64,000 nucleotides of DNA, taken from Anthropogastromicrobium sp050944455 (GTDB lineage: Bacteria > Bacillota > Clostridia > Lachnospirales > Lachnospiraceae). Below are positions 1 through 8,512 of this stretch, piece by piece (position 1 is the stretch's first letter; each line of letters opens with the position of its first letter). Both the position numbers and the translations under genes were made by a program. The notes beneath the pieces are model-generated. The model saw only the letters and a program-made list of their open reading frames with translations. It had not been told where the DNA came from and did not search any database. The DNA lies in assembly GCA_050944455.1 (NCBI GenBank), contig JBMNRC010000015.1, positions 8,628 to 72,627 on the forward strand. The letters are read 5' to 3'.

Positions 1-228
1 TCCGCTGAGCAGATAGCCGGTCTGGCGTCCGCCTGCTTTACCGAAGCCCGGACGGACATTTCGGATCCGGTCTCCGAGGCAATGCTGGCGAGATATGAGG
101 CGCTCAAAACATTTACTGTCGCCGAAAACCGTGTTCCGTATGACGGGCACTGGTCCTACAGCGGCGATAACATGGCGGCGGACCACGATTATACCGTGTC
201 CATGCTGCAGCAGCTCCTGTACCAGTAA
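1..228 (+). CDS. C-terminal end of a truncated hypothetical protein
   Basis: An open frame enters from the left edge in frame 1 and stops at TAA 226-228, giving the last 75 residues of a protein whose start lies outside the window. The tail ends MLQQLLYQ. The fragment is hydrophilic, without membrane segments or a motif I can place. I do not recognise the family. It is followed by 246 bases without a gene, containing a short CAGCAG/CTGCTG inverted repeat at about 233-252 but no clear terminator. Confidence 0.55.
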   Translation, partial: SAEQIAGLASACFTEARTDISDPVSEAMLARYEALKTFTVAENRVPYDGHWSYSGDNMAADHDYTVSMLQQLLYQ

Positions 229-474
229 TAACAGCAGCGATCTGACTGCTGATCTGTGAATCAATCCAAATAAATCTGCGAACCGGCCTGCGGTCGGTTC
301 AGCAGCGGAACTTTCGATCAACCGCGGCCGTGGTGAATCCGCCGGCGGCAGTTCAGCGGCCGATTCATCAGCTGGCTGAGGATTGGTTAGCGGACGGCCC
401 GTGAAAGGATCTGTGAACCAGTTTGCGGGCAATCTGCGGACTGATCCGGAACGGATCCAGAAAGGAAGGCATCT

Positions 475-1812
475 TTGTACCGCCTGACATCGAAACTCAT
501 CATCTACAATAACATCGGCGAGGACAGCATCCTGGCGCACCTGTCGGAAATCTGCCGTGAATTTGACGAGGGCAGCGCTTCCGATGAGGAACTCACCCGA
601 AAAATTCTTCACGAGATCCACCGCCTGCTGGATATTGCCACAGTGTACGGCTTCAACAAAAACCTGTGGCACAACTACCTGGCGTTCCTTTTAGCGATGA
701 CGGAAACTCCCTTCACGCTGGTCTCCGAGAAGGTCGGCGCCAACAGGGGAACGGTCAATGAGTTCGCGAAGAGCGATTTCCATATCTTCCGGCAGCTCTT
801 TGACTACGACTTCTCTCCCATTGAGAAAAAGCTGGGCCTGAACTGCTTCTCGGTGATTGAGCATTTCCAGGCGGTGGAGAAGAAGGAGCAGATCTACAAC
901 CGCAGCGTAAGCGAAAAGGTGCAGGAGCTGTCCGAGGCGATCGAACAGACGCGGAGCGACGATGAGATGTACCAGGTCGTCACCGATTTCTACGCGCGCT
1001 ACGGCGTCGGCAAGCTGGGCCTGAACAAGGCGTTCCGCGTGTCTGACGATCCCGACACGGACCTGCTGATCCCGATCACCAACACGCAGAACGTGACGCT
1101 CGACGACCTGGTCGGCTATGAATCGCAGAAGCAGAGGCTGATCGAGAACACCGAGGCGTTTGTGGAGGGCCGCCAGGCGAACAACGTGCTGCTGTACGGC
1201 GACGCCGGGACCGGAAAGTCGACCAGCGTCAAGGCCATTCTCAACCAGTACTACAGCCGCGGGCTGCGGATGATCGAGCTGTACAAGTACCAGTGCCGGG
1301 ACCTGGCACGGGTCATCGCGGAAATCAAAAACCGCAACTACTGGTTTATCATCTACATGGACGACCTCTCCTTCGAGGACACCGAGCTGGAGTACAAGTA
1401 CCTCAAGGCCATCATCGAGGGCGGCCTGGAGCCGAAGCCCGCGAATGTGCTGATTTACGCGACGTCCAACCGCCGCCATCTGGTGCACGAGTCCTACAGC
1501 GACCGGAATGACGCGGACAGCGACGATATGCACCGCAACGATACGATCCAGGAAAAGCTGTCCCTGGCGTCCCGGTTCGGCGTACAGATCGGATTTTTCC
1601 GCCCGTCGCCGCAGGAGTACCAGAACATCGTCAGAGTCCTGGCAGAGAAATACCCGCAGATTCAGCTCTCAGACAAAGACCTGATGCTGGAAGCGTCCCG
1701 CTGGGAAATCACCCACGGCGGATTTTCCGGCCGCGCGGCAAGGCAGCTGGTGGACTATCTGGCCGGAACGGTGAAGCTGAAGCAGGGAGCGTCCGGTTCA
1801 GCGGAAGCTTAA
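475..1812 (+). CDS. DUF815-family P-loop ATPase
   Basis: 445 residues. The C-terminal half is a AAA-like P-loop ATPase: Walker A GDAGTGKST with Lys248 at residues 242-250, followed by a Walker B-like stretch IYMDDLSFE. This arrangement with a helical N-terminal half matches the DUF815 family (predicted ATP-binding proteins of unknown role, common in Clostridia). The start is TTG at 475, placed by the AAAGGAAGG site just upstream; an in-frame ATG upstream is lacking. It stands alone, with 306 bases before the next gene. The ATPase fold is well supported; the substrate or partner is not known. Confidence 0.88.
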   Translation: MYRLTSKLIIYNNIGEDSILAHLSEICREFDEGSASDEELTRKILHEIHRLLDIATVYGFNKNLWHNYLAFLLAMTETPFTLVSEKVGANRGTVNEFAKSDFHIFRQLFDYDFSPIEKKLGLNCFSVIEHFQAVEKKEQIYNRSVSEKVQELSEAIEQTRSDDEMYQVVTDFYARYGVGKLGLNKAFRVSDDPDTDLLIPITNTQNVTLDDLVGYESQKQRLIENTEAFVEGRQANNVLLYGDAGTGKSTSVKAILNQYYSRGLRMIELYKYQCRDLARVIAEIKNRNYWFIIYMDDLSFEDTELEYKYLKAIIEGGLEPKPANVLIYATSNRRHLVHESYSDRNDADSDDMHRNDTIQEKLSLASRFGVQIGFFRPSPQEYQNIVRVLAEKYPQIQLSDKDLMLEASRWEITHGGFSGRAARQLVDYLAGTVKLKQGASGSAEA

Positions 1813-1948
1813 GGTTCAGCAGAGGGGCCGGTACAGCACAAAGCACAGAAGCGGCAGCTGCAAAAAGAAGATACCGCTGCGGCACAGTCTCAAAACTGAA
1901 TAACTTCAGACGAAAGTACCGGGTGCGGCAGAAGCGGCAGCAATAAAT

Positions 1949-1986
1949 AAAATTCTGCTGCAACATCAAAATTCTGCTGCAACATC
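1949..1986. repeat. Perfect 19-bp tandem duplication
   Basis: Two exact, adjacent copies of AAAATTCTGCTGCAACATC (1949-1967 and 1968-1986). They lie in the 306-base gap 1813-2118 between the DUF815 gene and the TVP38-like gene. The rest of the gap is purine-rich with repeated GCGGCAG-type words; I see no convincing promoter or terminator in it. Confidence 0.85.
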
Positions 1987-2118
1987 AGCGGCCTCTGAAC
2001 GGTATATTATTCAGCGGAAGCATCAATTGAACAAAAGTACCGGCTGCCCGGCAGCATCATCCGCTTCCGCCGCAGCGCCGGAATCAATCGAAATTTCAGA
2101 ATAAAAGAGGATTCATTA

Positions 2119-3009
2119 TTGAACAGAGATTTTACAGAACTGACAGAACGCAAACCTGTGATGGATGAAAAGAAGATTTCCCGGATCCGCCGTTTCCAGG
2201 CATGGCTGGACGATGAGTTCGGCATCCGGCCCGGCCGGAAAAAGCAGCCGATGACCAAAGAGCGTGCGGCCGGAATTGTGATAACGATCATCGCGGTTTC
2301 CCTGATCGTCGTGATCGCTTCCATAGTGCTCAAGCCCGTAATGGGTATGCTCTCGGATCCCGACCAGATCAGGACTTATATCGAAGGGCTCGGCCCGGCG
2401 GGGATTTTCGCCTTCATGGGCATGAATATCCTGCAGGTGTTCGCGGCGGTGATTCCCGGAGGGCCTTTTGAGATTGCTGCCGGATATATCTACGGAGTGT
2501 GGAAAGGCGCGCTGATCTGCGATATCGCCATGACGCTGGGCAGCCTCTGCACTTTTCTTCTCGGGCGCACGCTCGGAATGAGGTTCGTCCGCCTGTTTGT
2601 CTCGGAGGAGAACCTGAAGGACGCGAAAATCCTCAAATCGTCCGAGCGCTCCAACCTGCTCACTTTTATCCTGTTTCTGATCCCGGGAACCCCCAAGGAC
2701 ATTCTGTCCTACCTGATCGGCCTGACCGACATGAAACTGCCGACGTGGATTCTGATCTGCGCCGTCGGCCGCTTCCCGGCCATTCTGCTTTCGACTGCGA
2801 GCGGAATAGAGCTTCAGCAGGGCAGGTACGGCGTTTTTGTGCTGATGGTCCTGGCCACCGGCGTTATCTCCCTCGGCGGAATGTGGTTCTACCATAAAAA
2901 GAAGAAGGCGGCCGACCGAAAAGAAGCGGCCCGGAAACCGGGGACGGCGGAATCCGGAAAACAGGCTGAGCTGAAGAAGTCGGAGGAGAGCGGTTCCGCG
3001 GAAGAGTAA
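2119..3009 (+). CDS. TVP38/TMEM64 (VTT-domain) membrane protein
   Basis: 296 residues. A hydrophilic N-terminus is followed by a membrane segment at about residues 52-75. Then comes a VTT/SNARE-associated core containing PGGPFEIAAGYIYG, the conserved G-x-F/P-E-x-A-x-G-x-x-x-G loop of the DedA/TVP38 superfamily, further hydrophobic segments, and a charged Lys/Glu-rich tail. Members are integral membrane proteins of the cell envelope linked in other organisms to lipid scrambling or membrane homeostasis; the exact role here is unknown. TTG at 2119 is chosen because AAGAGG lies 8 bases upstream; ATG at 2161 is the alternative and would remove 14 residues. Confidence 0.87.
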   Translation: MNRDFTELTERKPVMDEKKISRIRRFQAWLDDEFGIRPGRKKQPMTKERAAGIVITIIAVSLIVVIASIVLKPVMGMLSDPDQIRTYIEGLGPAGIFAFMGMNILQVFAAVIPGGPFEIAAGYIYGVWKGALICDIAMTLGSLCTFLLGRTLGMRFVRLFVSEENLKDAKILKSSERSNLLTFILFLIPGTPKDILSYLIGLTDMKLPTWILICAVGRFPAILLSTASGIELQQGRYGVFVLMVLATGVISLGGMWFYHKKKKAADRKEAARKPGTAESGKQAELKKSEESGSAEE

Positions 3010-3110
3010 GGCAGGGAGCACAGGAGGGCACACGAAGCAGCAAACAAGACGCAGAATAGGGTAAAACAAGACATATAAAGAGTAAGCAAGACACAATCGG
3101 GAGGAAAACC

Positions 3111-4538
3111 TTGGCGAACATCTTTGACTATCTGGACTGGCGCGGGGATATCCCATTTTCGGTGGATCCCTTCAACGAAGTCGATAACCTGATTCTCTCG
3201 GAGATCGCCTATGCGGATCTGGACGGCGTGGTGCCGGCGCCCGGCCATGGGAGCATCTCCGCAAAACGCGCGGCAGCCAAGTATTTTTGCTTCCACACGG
3301 AAGAGGAAGTCATGGCGCGCAACACCTACACGAAGACAGCGCCGATGCTGCTGCGGAAAGCCGCGGCGACTGTGCGTTTCCGGGACCTCAGGCTTTCTTC
3401 CTATATCAATATCCGCGACGAGCATTATACCCTTCAGCTGTCGGCGGTGCTGTTCATCGTCGGGGACGGTTCGGTTTACGGGGCCTTCCGCGGGACGGAC
3501 GATTCACTGACGGGCTGGAAAGAGGATTTCAACCTGAGCTACAGCCGGGAGACGCCGGGACAGGCGGGCGCCGTGATGTGGGTGAACCGCAATCTCGGCG
3601 TGGAGGAGCTGCCGGACGTCCCGGATTATCCGAAGGGTGGAATCCGCCTCGGCGGACACTCAAAAGGCGGCAATTTTGCGGTTTACGCGGCGGCGTTCTG
3701 CGATCCTTCAATCCAGGAAAATATCATCAATATCTATTCCAACGACGGGCCGGGCTTTGTGGAGGTCCTGACGGAATCGGAAGAGTACCGGATGGTTCTG
3801 TCCCGGATTCTCAAAATCATCCCGGAGGACGACATGATCGGTCTGTGCATGACCAGCGGAGACATCCGGGAGAAGATCATCCGGAGCACGAACCGCGGCG
3901 CCGAGCAGCATGACGCGCTGTCCTGGCAGGTGCTGGGAAACCATTTTGTGGAAGTCGAGCAGCGCTCGAACCGGAGCATGATGTTTGACCAGACGCTCCG
4001 GACCTGGCTGAACGGAATCCCGGGGGAGGAGCGGAAAAAATTCATCGACACCCTGTTTTCGGTGATGGCGGCCGACGGAAAAACCCGGCTGTCCGAGGTC
4101 ACGGACGACCGGCTGGCGGCCCTGACAGCCGGGATGAAAGTTCTGAGCACCTATCCGAAGGAGCAGCAGAAGCAGTTCTGGGATATCCTGCTCAAGCTGG
4201 CCGACAGCACGCAGCGCACGTATTTTGACACGGCCGCATCGGCGGTGACGGGAATTCTGGACCGCTATACCGAGGGCGGGGCCGGAGCCGTGCAGCTGTA
4301 CCTGAAGGAACAGGCGAACAAGCTGATGGCGTCCCTGCAGGAGAGCGTGAAAACTATCCGCCAGAACTGGCAGGAAAGAACAGAGGAAGCGCGCAAGGAA
4401 AAAGCCAGAAAGCAGGCGCAGGAAAAGCAGCAGCTGGCGCCGCAGGAACAGCCGGAGCCTCCCGGGGTACCAGAGACGAAGTCAGACAGGGAGCCGGCCG
4501 GCCCGGCTCCCGGAGAGCAGCCCCTGTTCACCAAGTGA
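3111..4538 (+). CDS. DUF2974 (Mbeg1-like) alpha/beta hydrolase-fold protein
   Basis: 475 residues. The N-terminus (NIFDYLDWRGDIPF) and the GGHSKGGNFAVYAA nucleophile elbow with Ser184 are typical of DUF2974/Mbeg1-like proteins, which have a lipase-type alpha/beta hydrolase fold. It is probably a cytoplasmic esterase or lipase-like enzyme; the substrate is unknown. TTG at 3111 is the start, supported by GGGAGGAAAA upstream. The last 70 residues are a low-complexity Lys/Gln/Glu/Pro tail, and the DNA just beyond the stop carries on with similar repeats (4545-4800), which suggests a tail that grew by repeat expansion. Confidence 0.85.
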   Translation: MANIFDYLDWRGDIPFSVDPFNEVDNLILSEIAYADLDGVVPAPGHGSISAKRAAAKYFCFHTEEEVMARNTYTKTAPMLLRKAAATVRFRDLRLSSYINIRDEHYTLQLSAVLFIVGDGSVYGAFRGTDDSLTGWKEDFNLSYSRETPGQAGAVMWVNRNLGVEELPDVPDYPKGGIRLGGHSKGGNFAVYAAAFCDPSIQENIINIYSNDGPGFVEVLTESEEYRMVLSRILKIIPEDDMIGLCMTSGDIREKIIRSTNRGAEQHDALSWQVLGNHFVEVEQRSNRSMMFDQTLRTWLNGIPGEERKKFIDTLFSVMAADGKTRLSEVTDDRLAALTAGMKVLSTYPKEQQKQFWDILLKLADSTQRTYFDTAASAVTGILDRYTEGGAGAVQLYLKEQANKLMASLQESVKTIRQNWQERTEEARKEKARKQAQEKQQLAPQEQPEPPGVPETKSDREPAGPAPGEQPLFTK

Positions 4539-4544
4539 CGGCAG

Positions 4545-4800
4545 AGCCGGAAGCGGAACCGGCAGCGTAAGCCGGAAACAGGGCTGGCAGCACAGGCCGA
4601 AACAGGATCGGAAACAGAGCCGGAAACAGGGCTGGCAGCACAGACTGTAAAACCGGGACGCAGACAGGATCGGAGAAAACTGAGCCGGGTCAGAACCTGG
4701 AACAGAGCCGGAAACAGGACTGGCAGTATAGGCCGGAACCAGAGCCCCGGGTATGGAACCGGGAACAGAGCGGAAACAAACCGGAAACAGTGCCGGAAGC
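4545..4800. repeat. Degenerate direct repeats after the DUF2974 gene
   Basis: The gap 4539-4911 is filled with variants of GCCGGAAACAGGGCTGGCAG. Close copies occur near 4572, 4617 and 4707, with many partial GGAAAC/CGGAAC words between them. I see no promoter or T-tailed terminator in this gap. The frame of the preceding gene stays repeat-like across its stop codon. Confidence 0.7.
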
Positions 4801-4911
4801 GGCGCCGGGCGCGGGAAACAGAACCTGTGCCCGGCGCTTTCTGCAGACTGAATACCCGCGGAAGTTCTGCTGCGGCCGCTGTAGCCGGATTTTCTCAGAG
4901 GAGGAGATTCT

Positions 4912-5628
4912 ATGATTGGCAGGATGGAGGATATCGACGCCCGGACGGACAGCCCCGATGGACTGAAAACCAGCCGGGAGCTGAAAGATACCGGGAGACC
5001 GCTGACCGGAGCCGGGCTGAACCACGGTAAAGAGCCGCAAACCGGAGCCGGCGGAACAGGCATCGCCGGCAGGCCCCGGAACGGAGGGGAACTTCGGTAC
5101 AGCCGGGAGACGGAGCAGAACGTTCTCCGGGATTTTGAGCGTCTCACCCGGCTGCTCATCCGGTCGAAAAAGACGATCACGGCGATGGAAAGCTGCACCG
5201 CGGGAATGCTCGCGTCGCTGATCACGGATACGGAGGGTTCCTCGGAAATCCTGAAGGAAGCCTTTGTCACCTACAGCAACGAGGCGAAAGTGCGGAGAGG
5301 AGTGCCGGCGGAAGTGATCAAAACCTACGGGGTGTACTCGGAACCGACGGCGCGGGCGATGGCGGAGGCGGCGCGTGAAGCCTGCGGCGCCGATATCGCG
5401 GTGGGCATCACCGGAACCTTCTCCAACGCCGATCCGGCCAATGCGGACAGCCTTCCGGGAATGGTCTGCTGCGCGTTCGCTTTCCGCGGTCAGGAAACCG
5501 TGAGTTTTACCCGGCGTCTGAGGACGACCGGAGTGCGGCGGGCGGACAAATTTCTGGCGGCGGAAGCCGTGATTCAGGACCTTCTGCCGGCTGTCACAAA
5601 GTACTGTGCGGGCGCCGTGCGGATTTGA
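4912..5628 (+). CDS. CinA C-terminal-type nicotinamide-nucleotide amidohydrolase
   Basis: 238 residues. The C-terminal 165 residues match the CinA C-terminal/PncC domain, which hydrolyses NMN to NaMN in pyridine nucleotide recycling: the ESCTAGMLASLIT active-site motif, then FVTYSNEAK and AVGITGTF. The family domain alone is about 160 residues, so the first 70 or so residues are an extra low-complexity Gly/Arg/Thr-rich extension. It appears to be translated, because the only strong ribosome site (GAGGAGG) lies directly before ATG 4912 and no later ATG fits. The stop codon overlaps the -35 box of the next promoter. Confidence 0.85.
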   Translation: MIGRMEDIDARTDSPDGLKTSRELKDTGRPLTGAGLNHGKEPQTGAGGTGIAGRPRNGGELRYSRETEQNVLRDFERLTRLLIRSKKTITAMESCTAGMLASLITDTEGSSEILKEAFVTYSNEAKVRRGVPAEVIKTYGVYSEPTARAMAEAAREACGADIAVGITGTFSNADPANADSLPGMVCCAFAFRGQETVSFTRRLRTTGVRRADKFLAAEAVIQDLLPAVTKYCAGAVRI

Positions 5629-5653
5629 CACGATTCCGCCGTGATATTACAAT
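5625..5653 (+). promoter_or_regulatory. Consensus sigma-A promoter of the YjdF-like gene
   Basis: TTGACA (5625-5630), 17-bp spacer, TACAAT (5648-5653). The -35 box overlaps the TGA of the upstream gene (5626-5628). Transcription would begin near 5660, about 90 bases before ATG 5748. Confidence 0.8.
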
Positions 5654-5747
5654 AGGTTCGAAAAGGCGATCAGATTTTACGGATTTTGTGAAAAAGCGTA
5701 TCTACCCGCTGCTTCCGGCAGAGGTCTGACCGTCAGGAGGGGTTTGT

Positions 5748-7124
5748 ATGAGTATTCATCCACGGCGGTTTGTCAAACATCTAAAGGATCAGATCCGCAC
5801 GTCCCGCAGCAACTTTATCCTGTACTCGATACTCAGGGCGCTGGTTATCCTGACTTTTGTCCGGTGCCTGTTTACCAAGAACTTTGAAGGCGCGGGCCTC
5901 TGTCTGCTGTCCCTGGTTCTTTTCCTGCTGCCGGCGTTTTTTGAGACCAGCATGAAGATTGAGATTCCCCCGCTTTTTGAGGGAATCATCTACTGCTTTA
6001 TCTTCGCGGCGGAGATTCTGGGGGAGGTCAACCACAGCTATGTGCTGATCCCGGGATGGGACACCATGCTGCATACCCTGAACGGATTCCTGTGCGCGGC
6101 AGTCGGTTTCTCTCTGGTCGACCTGTTCAACCGGCACAGTGAGAGAATCGATCTGTCTCCGATCTACCTGACCCTGGTTGCTTTCTGCTTCTCCATGACG
6201 GTCGGAGTGTTCTGGGAATTCTTCGAGTATTTCATGGACCAGTTCTTCTTCCTCGATATGCAGAAGGATTTCATCGTGAAAAATATCGGTTCGGTGACCC
6301 TGGATCCGGAAGGGCTGGGAACGCCGATCAAGGTTTCCAATATCTCGAAGACTATCATCGAAACCGAGTCCGGCAAAGAGTACGTGATTGACGGAGGATA
6401 TCTGGACATCGGCATCAACGACACGATGAAGGACCTGTTCGTCAACTTCATCGGCGACCTCGGTTTCAGCATTATCGGCTACCTGTATGTGGCCAACCGA
6501 GAGAAAAACTCCATGGTTCCGGCCGTCAATGAGGATCAGAACGCGAAAGAGAAGGCTGCCGGTTCGAATCCCGGTATGGACCTGGCAAGAGATCTTCTGA
6601 TTTACCGCACGGATGAGGACCGCCCGCTTCCCGACAAGGGAGAGCCGGCCACGGAAGGCTTCTGGAAGGAACTCAAAAAAGAATTCATCGGGTGGAAAAA
6701 CAAACAGAAGGCGAAACAGAAGAAGACGTTCGCCGCGGAAAACCACAAGATTGTTTACGACAAGAAAGGCAATATCATCGAGGAGAGCGATATCTCTGCT
6801 CCGGGGAGAAAAACAGACCGGCAGAAGAAAAAGAAAAATAATAAAAACGCCTCCGGCATAGCGGTGAGCGCGGCTTTATCCGGCGCTGGCCGGGAAGACC
6901 TGGCAGCAGAGATGGACCGAAACGCTGACAGCGCGGAGGCAGCTGCCGCGGAAAATCAGACCGGCGGACAGAGTCTCACCGGCGCAGACGGCGGATCATC
7001 CGGAAACGCAGCGGGTGCGGAAGCAGCCGCCGCGGAGAAAAAACCTGTCGGAAATTCCGGAAGCGCGGGCGATGGGTCAGCCGGGGATGAGGCAGGAGGA
7101 AACTCCGGGAAAGTGGACAGCTGA
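5748..7124 (+). CDS. YjdF-like (DUF2238-type) membrane protein with Ala/Gly-rich tail
   Basis: 458 residues. Residues 1-170 hold about six hydrophobic segments. In that block HTLNGFLCAAVGFSLVDLF and the later VGVFWEFFEYFMDQ resemble the conserved D/H-x-x-x-G and FWE-x-x-E motifs of the YjdF/DUF2238 family. The function of that family is unknown. Residues 170-290 form a soluble domain, 290-370 are basic and charged, and 380-458 are low-complexity Ala/Gly/Asp/Ser. It is transcribed from its own promoter at 5625. The membrane nature is certain; the family match is moderate. Confidence 0.75.
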   Translation: MSIHPRRFVKHLKDQIRTSRSNFILYSILRALVILTFVRCLFTKNFEGAGLCLLSLVLFLLPAFFETSMKIEIPPLFEGIIYCFIFAAEILGEVNHSYVLIPGWDTMLHTLNGFLCAAVGFSLVDLFNRHSERIDLSPIYLTLVAFCFSMTVGVFWEFFEYFMDQFFFLDMQKDFIVKNIGSVTLDPEGLGTPIKVSNISKTIIETESGKEYVIDGGYLDIGINDTMKDLFVNFIGDLGFSIIGYLYVANREKNSMVPAVNEDQNAKEKAAGSNPGMDLARDLLIYRTDEDRPLPDKGEPATEGFWKELKKEFIGWKNKQKAKQKKTFAAENHKIVYDKKGNIIEESDISAPGRKTDRQKKKKNNKNASGIAVSAALSGAGREDLAAEMDRNADSAEAAAAENQTGGQSLTGADGGSSGNAAGAEAAAAEKKPVGNSGSAGDGSAGDEAGGNSGKVDS

Positions 7125-7203
7125 CGGCGGGAAGCATCCGGCCGGCGGCGAAGCAGCCCCGGAGAACAGCCGGTGACAAACCGGAAAAGGAACACTGAAA
7201 GAT

Positions 7204-8148
7204 ATGGATAATAAACCGACACCGAAAAAGAGCAGTAAAAAATCCGGAACCGTCAGAAAAATCTGCTTTGCGGCCGGCGGCGCAACGCTCGCTGCTATTA
7301 CGGCCGCCAGTGTGGCACTCGCGTCCTCTGTGACGCGGATCAAACCGCAGACCCTTGGCTATGCGCTGGCATGGCAGAAAGATCACTATGACATCAGCTG
7401 GTTCAGCGGGCTCCGCAAAAAGAAGTACACGGTCACCTCAGAGGACGGCTACCGTCTGCATGTGGTGCTGTGCGAAAATCCGAATGGCGGAAACAAATAT
7501 GTGATCTTCTCCCACGGGTACACGGACAACCGCTACGGCGATCTCAAGTATATGAAGATCTACCTTGACCGCGGCTATAACTGCGTGATTTACGACCTGC
7601 GCGGCCATGGTGAAAACGAGCCTGCCAGGTGCACCTACAGCTGCCGCGAGGCGGAGGACCTGTACGCGCTGATTCAGGATACGCGGAAACGGTTCGGGCA
7701 GAGAATCATTTTGGGGCTGCACGGCGAATCTCTCGGCGCCGCGGTGACCGCCGCCGTGATGAAATATCATCCGCATGTCGATTTCGCGGTCTGTGACTGC
7801 GGCTTCGCGGATATAGAAAATGTCATCCGGGGCGGGATGAAAGAGAAGCATATCCCGCAGTTTCTCTATTACACGACCTCCCTTGCATGCCGGATCTGCT
7901 ACGGATATTTCTTCGGCCAGATGAAGCCGATCAGATCTCTGGAGGACTGCGACGTCCCGATGCTGTTCATCCACGGCGGGGAGGACAAATTCATCACTCC
8001 CGACAACAGCCTGCGGATGCGCCGCGAGGTAAAAGGCTACAGCGAGTATCACCAGATCGCCGGGGCCGGCCACGCGGAGTCCGTGCTGAGACAGCCGCAG
8101 CGGTACCGGGAGATCGTGAACTCCTTCCTCGATACCATCGAGTGCTGA
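7204..8148 (+). CDS. Membrane-anchored or secreted alpha/beta hydrolase
   Basis: 314 residues. A Lys-rich start and one hydrophobic segment (about residues 20-42) precede an alpha/beta hydrolase domain. The visible triad is Ser176 in LHGESLGAA, Asp261 in HGGEDKFITP and His290 in GAGHAES. The oxyanion region is FSHGYTDNR. It resembles the BAAT/YqkD-like serine hydrolases anchored at the outer face of the membrane in Firmicutes; substrate unknown. It follows the YjdF-like gene by 79 bases without a terminator and may be cotranscribed. A T-tailed hairpin lies 55 bases after the stop. Confidence 0.88.
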   Translation: MDNKPTPKKSSKKSGTVRKICFAAGGATLAAITAASVALASSVTRIKPQTLGYALAWQKDHYDISWFSGLRKKKYTVTSEDGYRLHVVLCENPNGGNKYVIFSHGYTDNRYGDLKYMKIYLDRGYNCVIYDLRGHGENEPARCTYSCREAEDLYALIQDTRKRFGQRIILGLHGESLGAAVTAAVMKYHPHVDFAVCDCGFADIENVIRGGMKEKHIPQFLYYTTSLACRICYGYFFGQMKPIRSLEDCDVPMLFIHGGEDKFITPDNSLRMRREVKGYSEYHQIAGAGHAESVLRQPQRYREIVNSFLDTIEC

Positions 8149-8202
8149 CGTGAAGTTTCCGGATTGCGGATAATTCTATAATTTCTCCTGTTCCAAGACG
8201 CG

Positions 8203-8245
8203 CGGCGCCGCTCTGCCATGATGTGCAGGCGGCGCCGTTTTATTT
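8203..8245 (+). terminator. Terminator after the alpha/beta hydrolase gene
   Basis: Inverted repeat CGGCGCCG (8203-8210 and 8230-8237) with a 19-base loop, followed by TTTTATTT (8238-8245). Confidence 0.75.
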
Positions 8246-8512
8246 CTGCCTGTGCGGCTGCTGTTCTCCTGCTGTTGTGCACGGCGGCACTGTTCTGATA
8301 TTGATGCGCGCAGCCCCTGTTCTGATTTTTTCCATAGGAATGAGGTTCTAATTTTCCATCGGAATGCAGTTCTGAACCCGACATGCGGCCGCCAATTGAC
8401 AGAAACTTTGCATGGAATAGTGAAAATTGACGACAAAACTGTTATATTGGTCCCGTAAAACTTCGTGAAACCGGGACGCCGTTCCGGAACAGTCTTATCG
8501 GGAGAACGCGGT
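8246..8512 (+). other. Intergenic leader before the GH3 gene with ~26-bp imperfect repeats
   Basis: This gap contains successive variants of GTTCTGATTTTTTCCATAGG spaced about 26 bases (8318-8385). It also has a TATATT (8443-8448) that could be a -10 element for the GH3 gene, although no good -35 sits 17 bases upstream. GGGAGAA at 8500-8506 is the ribosome site for ATG 8513. Confidence 0.45.

Noticed and set aside
691..1533. Long minus-strand frame opposite the DUF815 ATPase
   Set aside because: It mirrors a clear plus-strand gene with Walker motifs, lacks its own ribosome site and has no recognisable motif; GC-rich codon bias leaves long antisense frames throughout this window.
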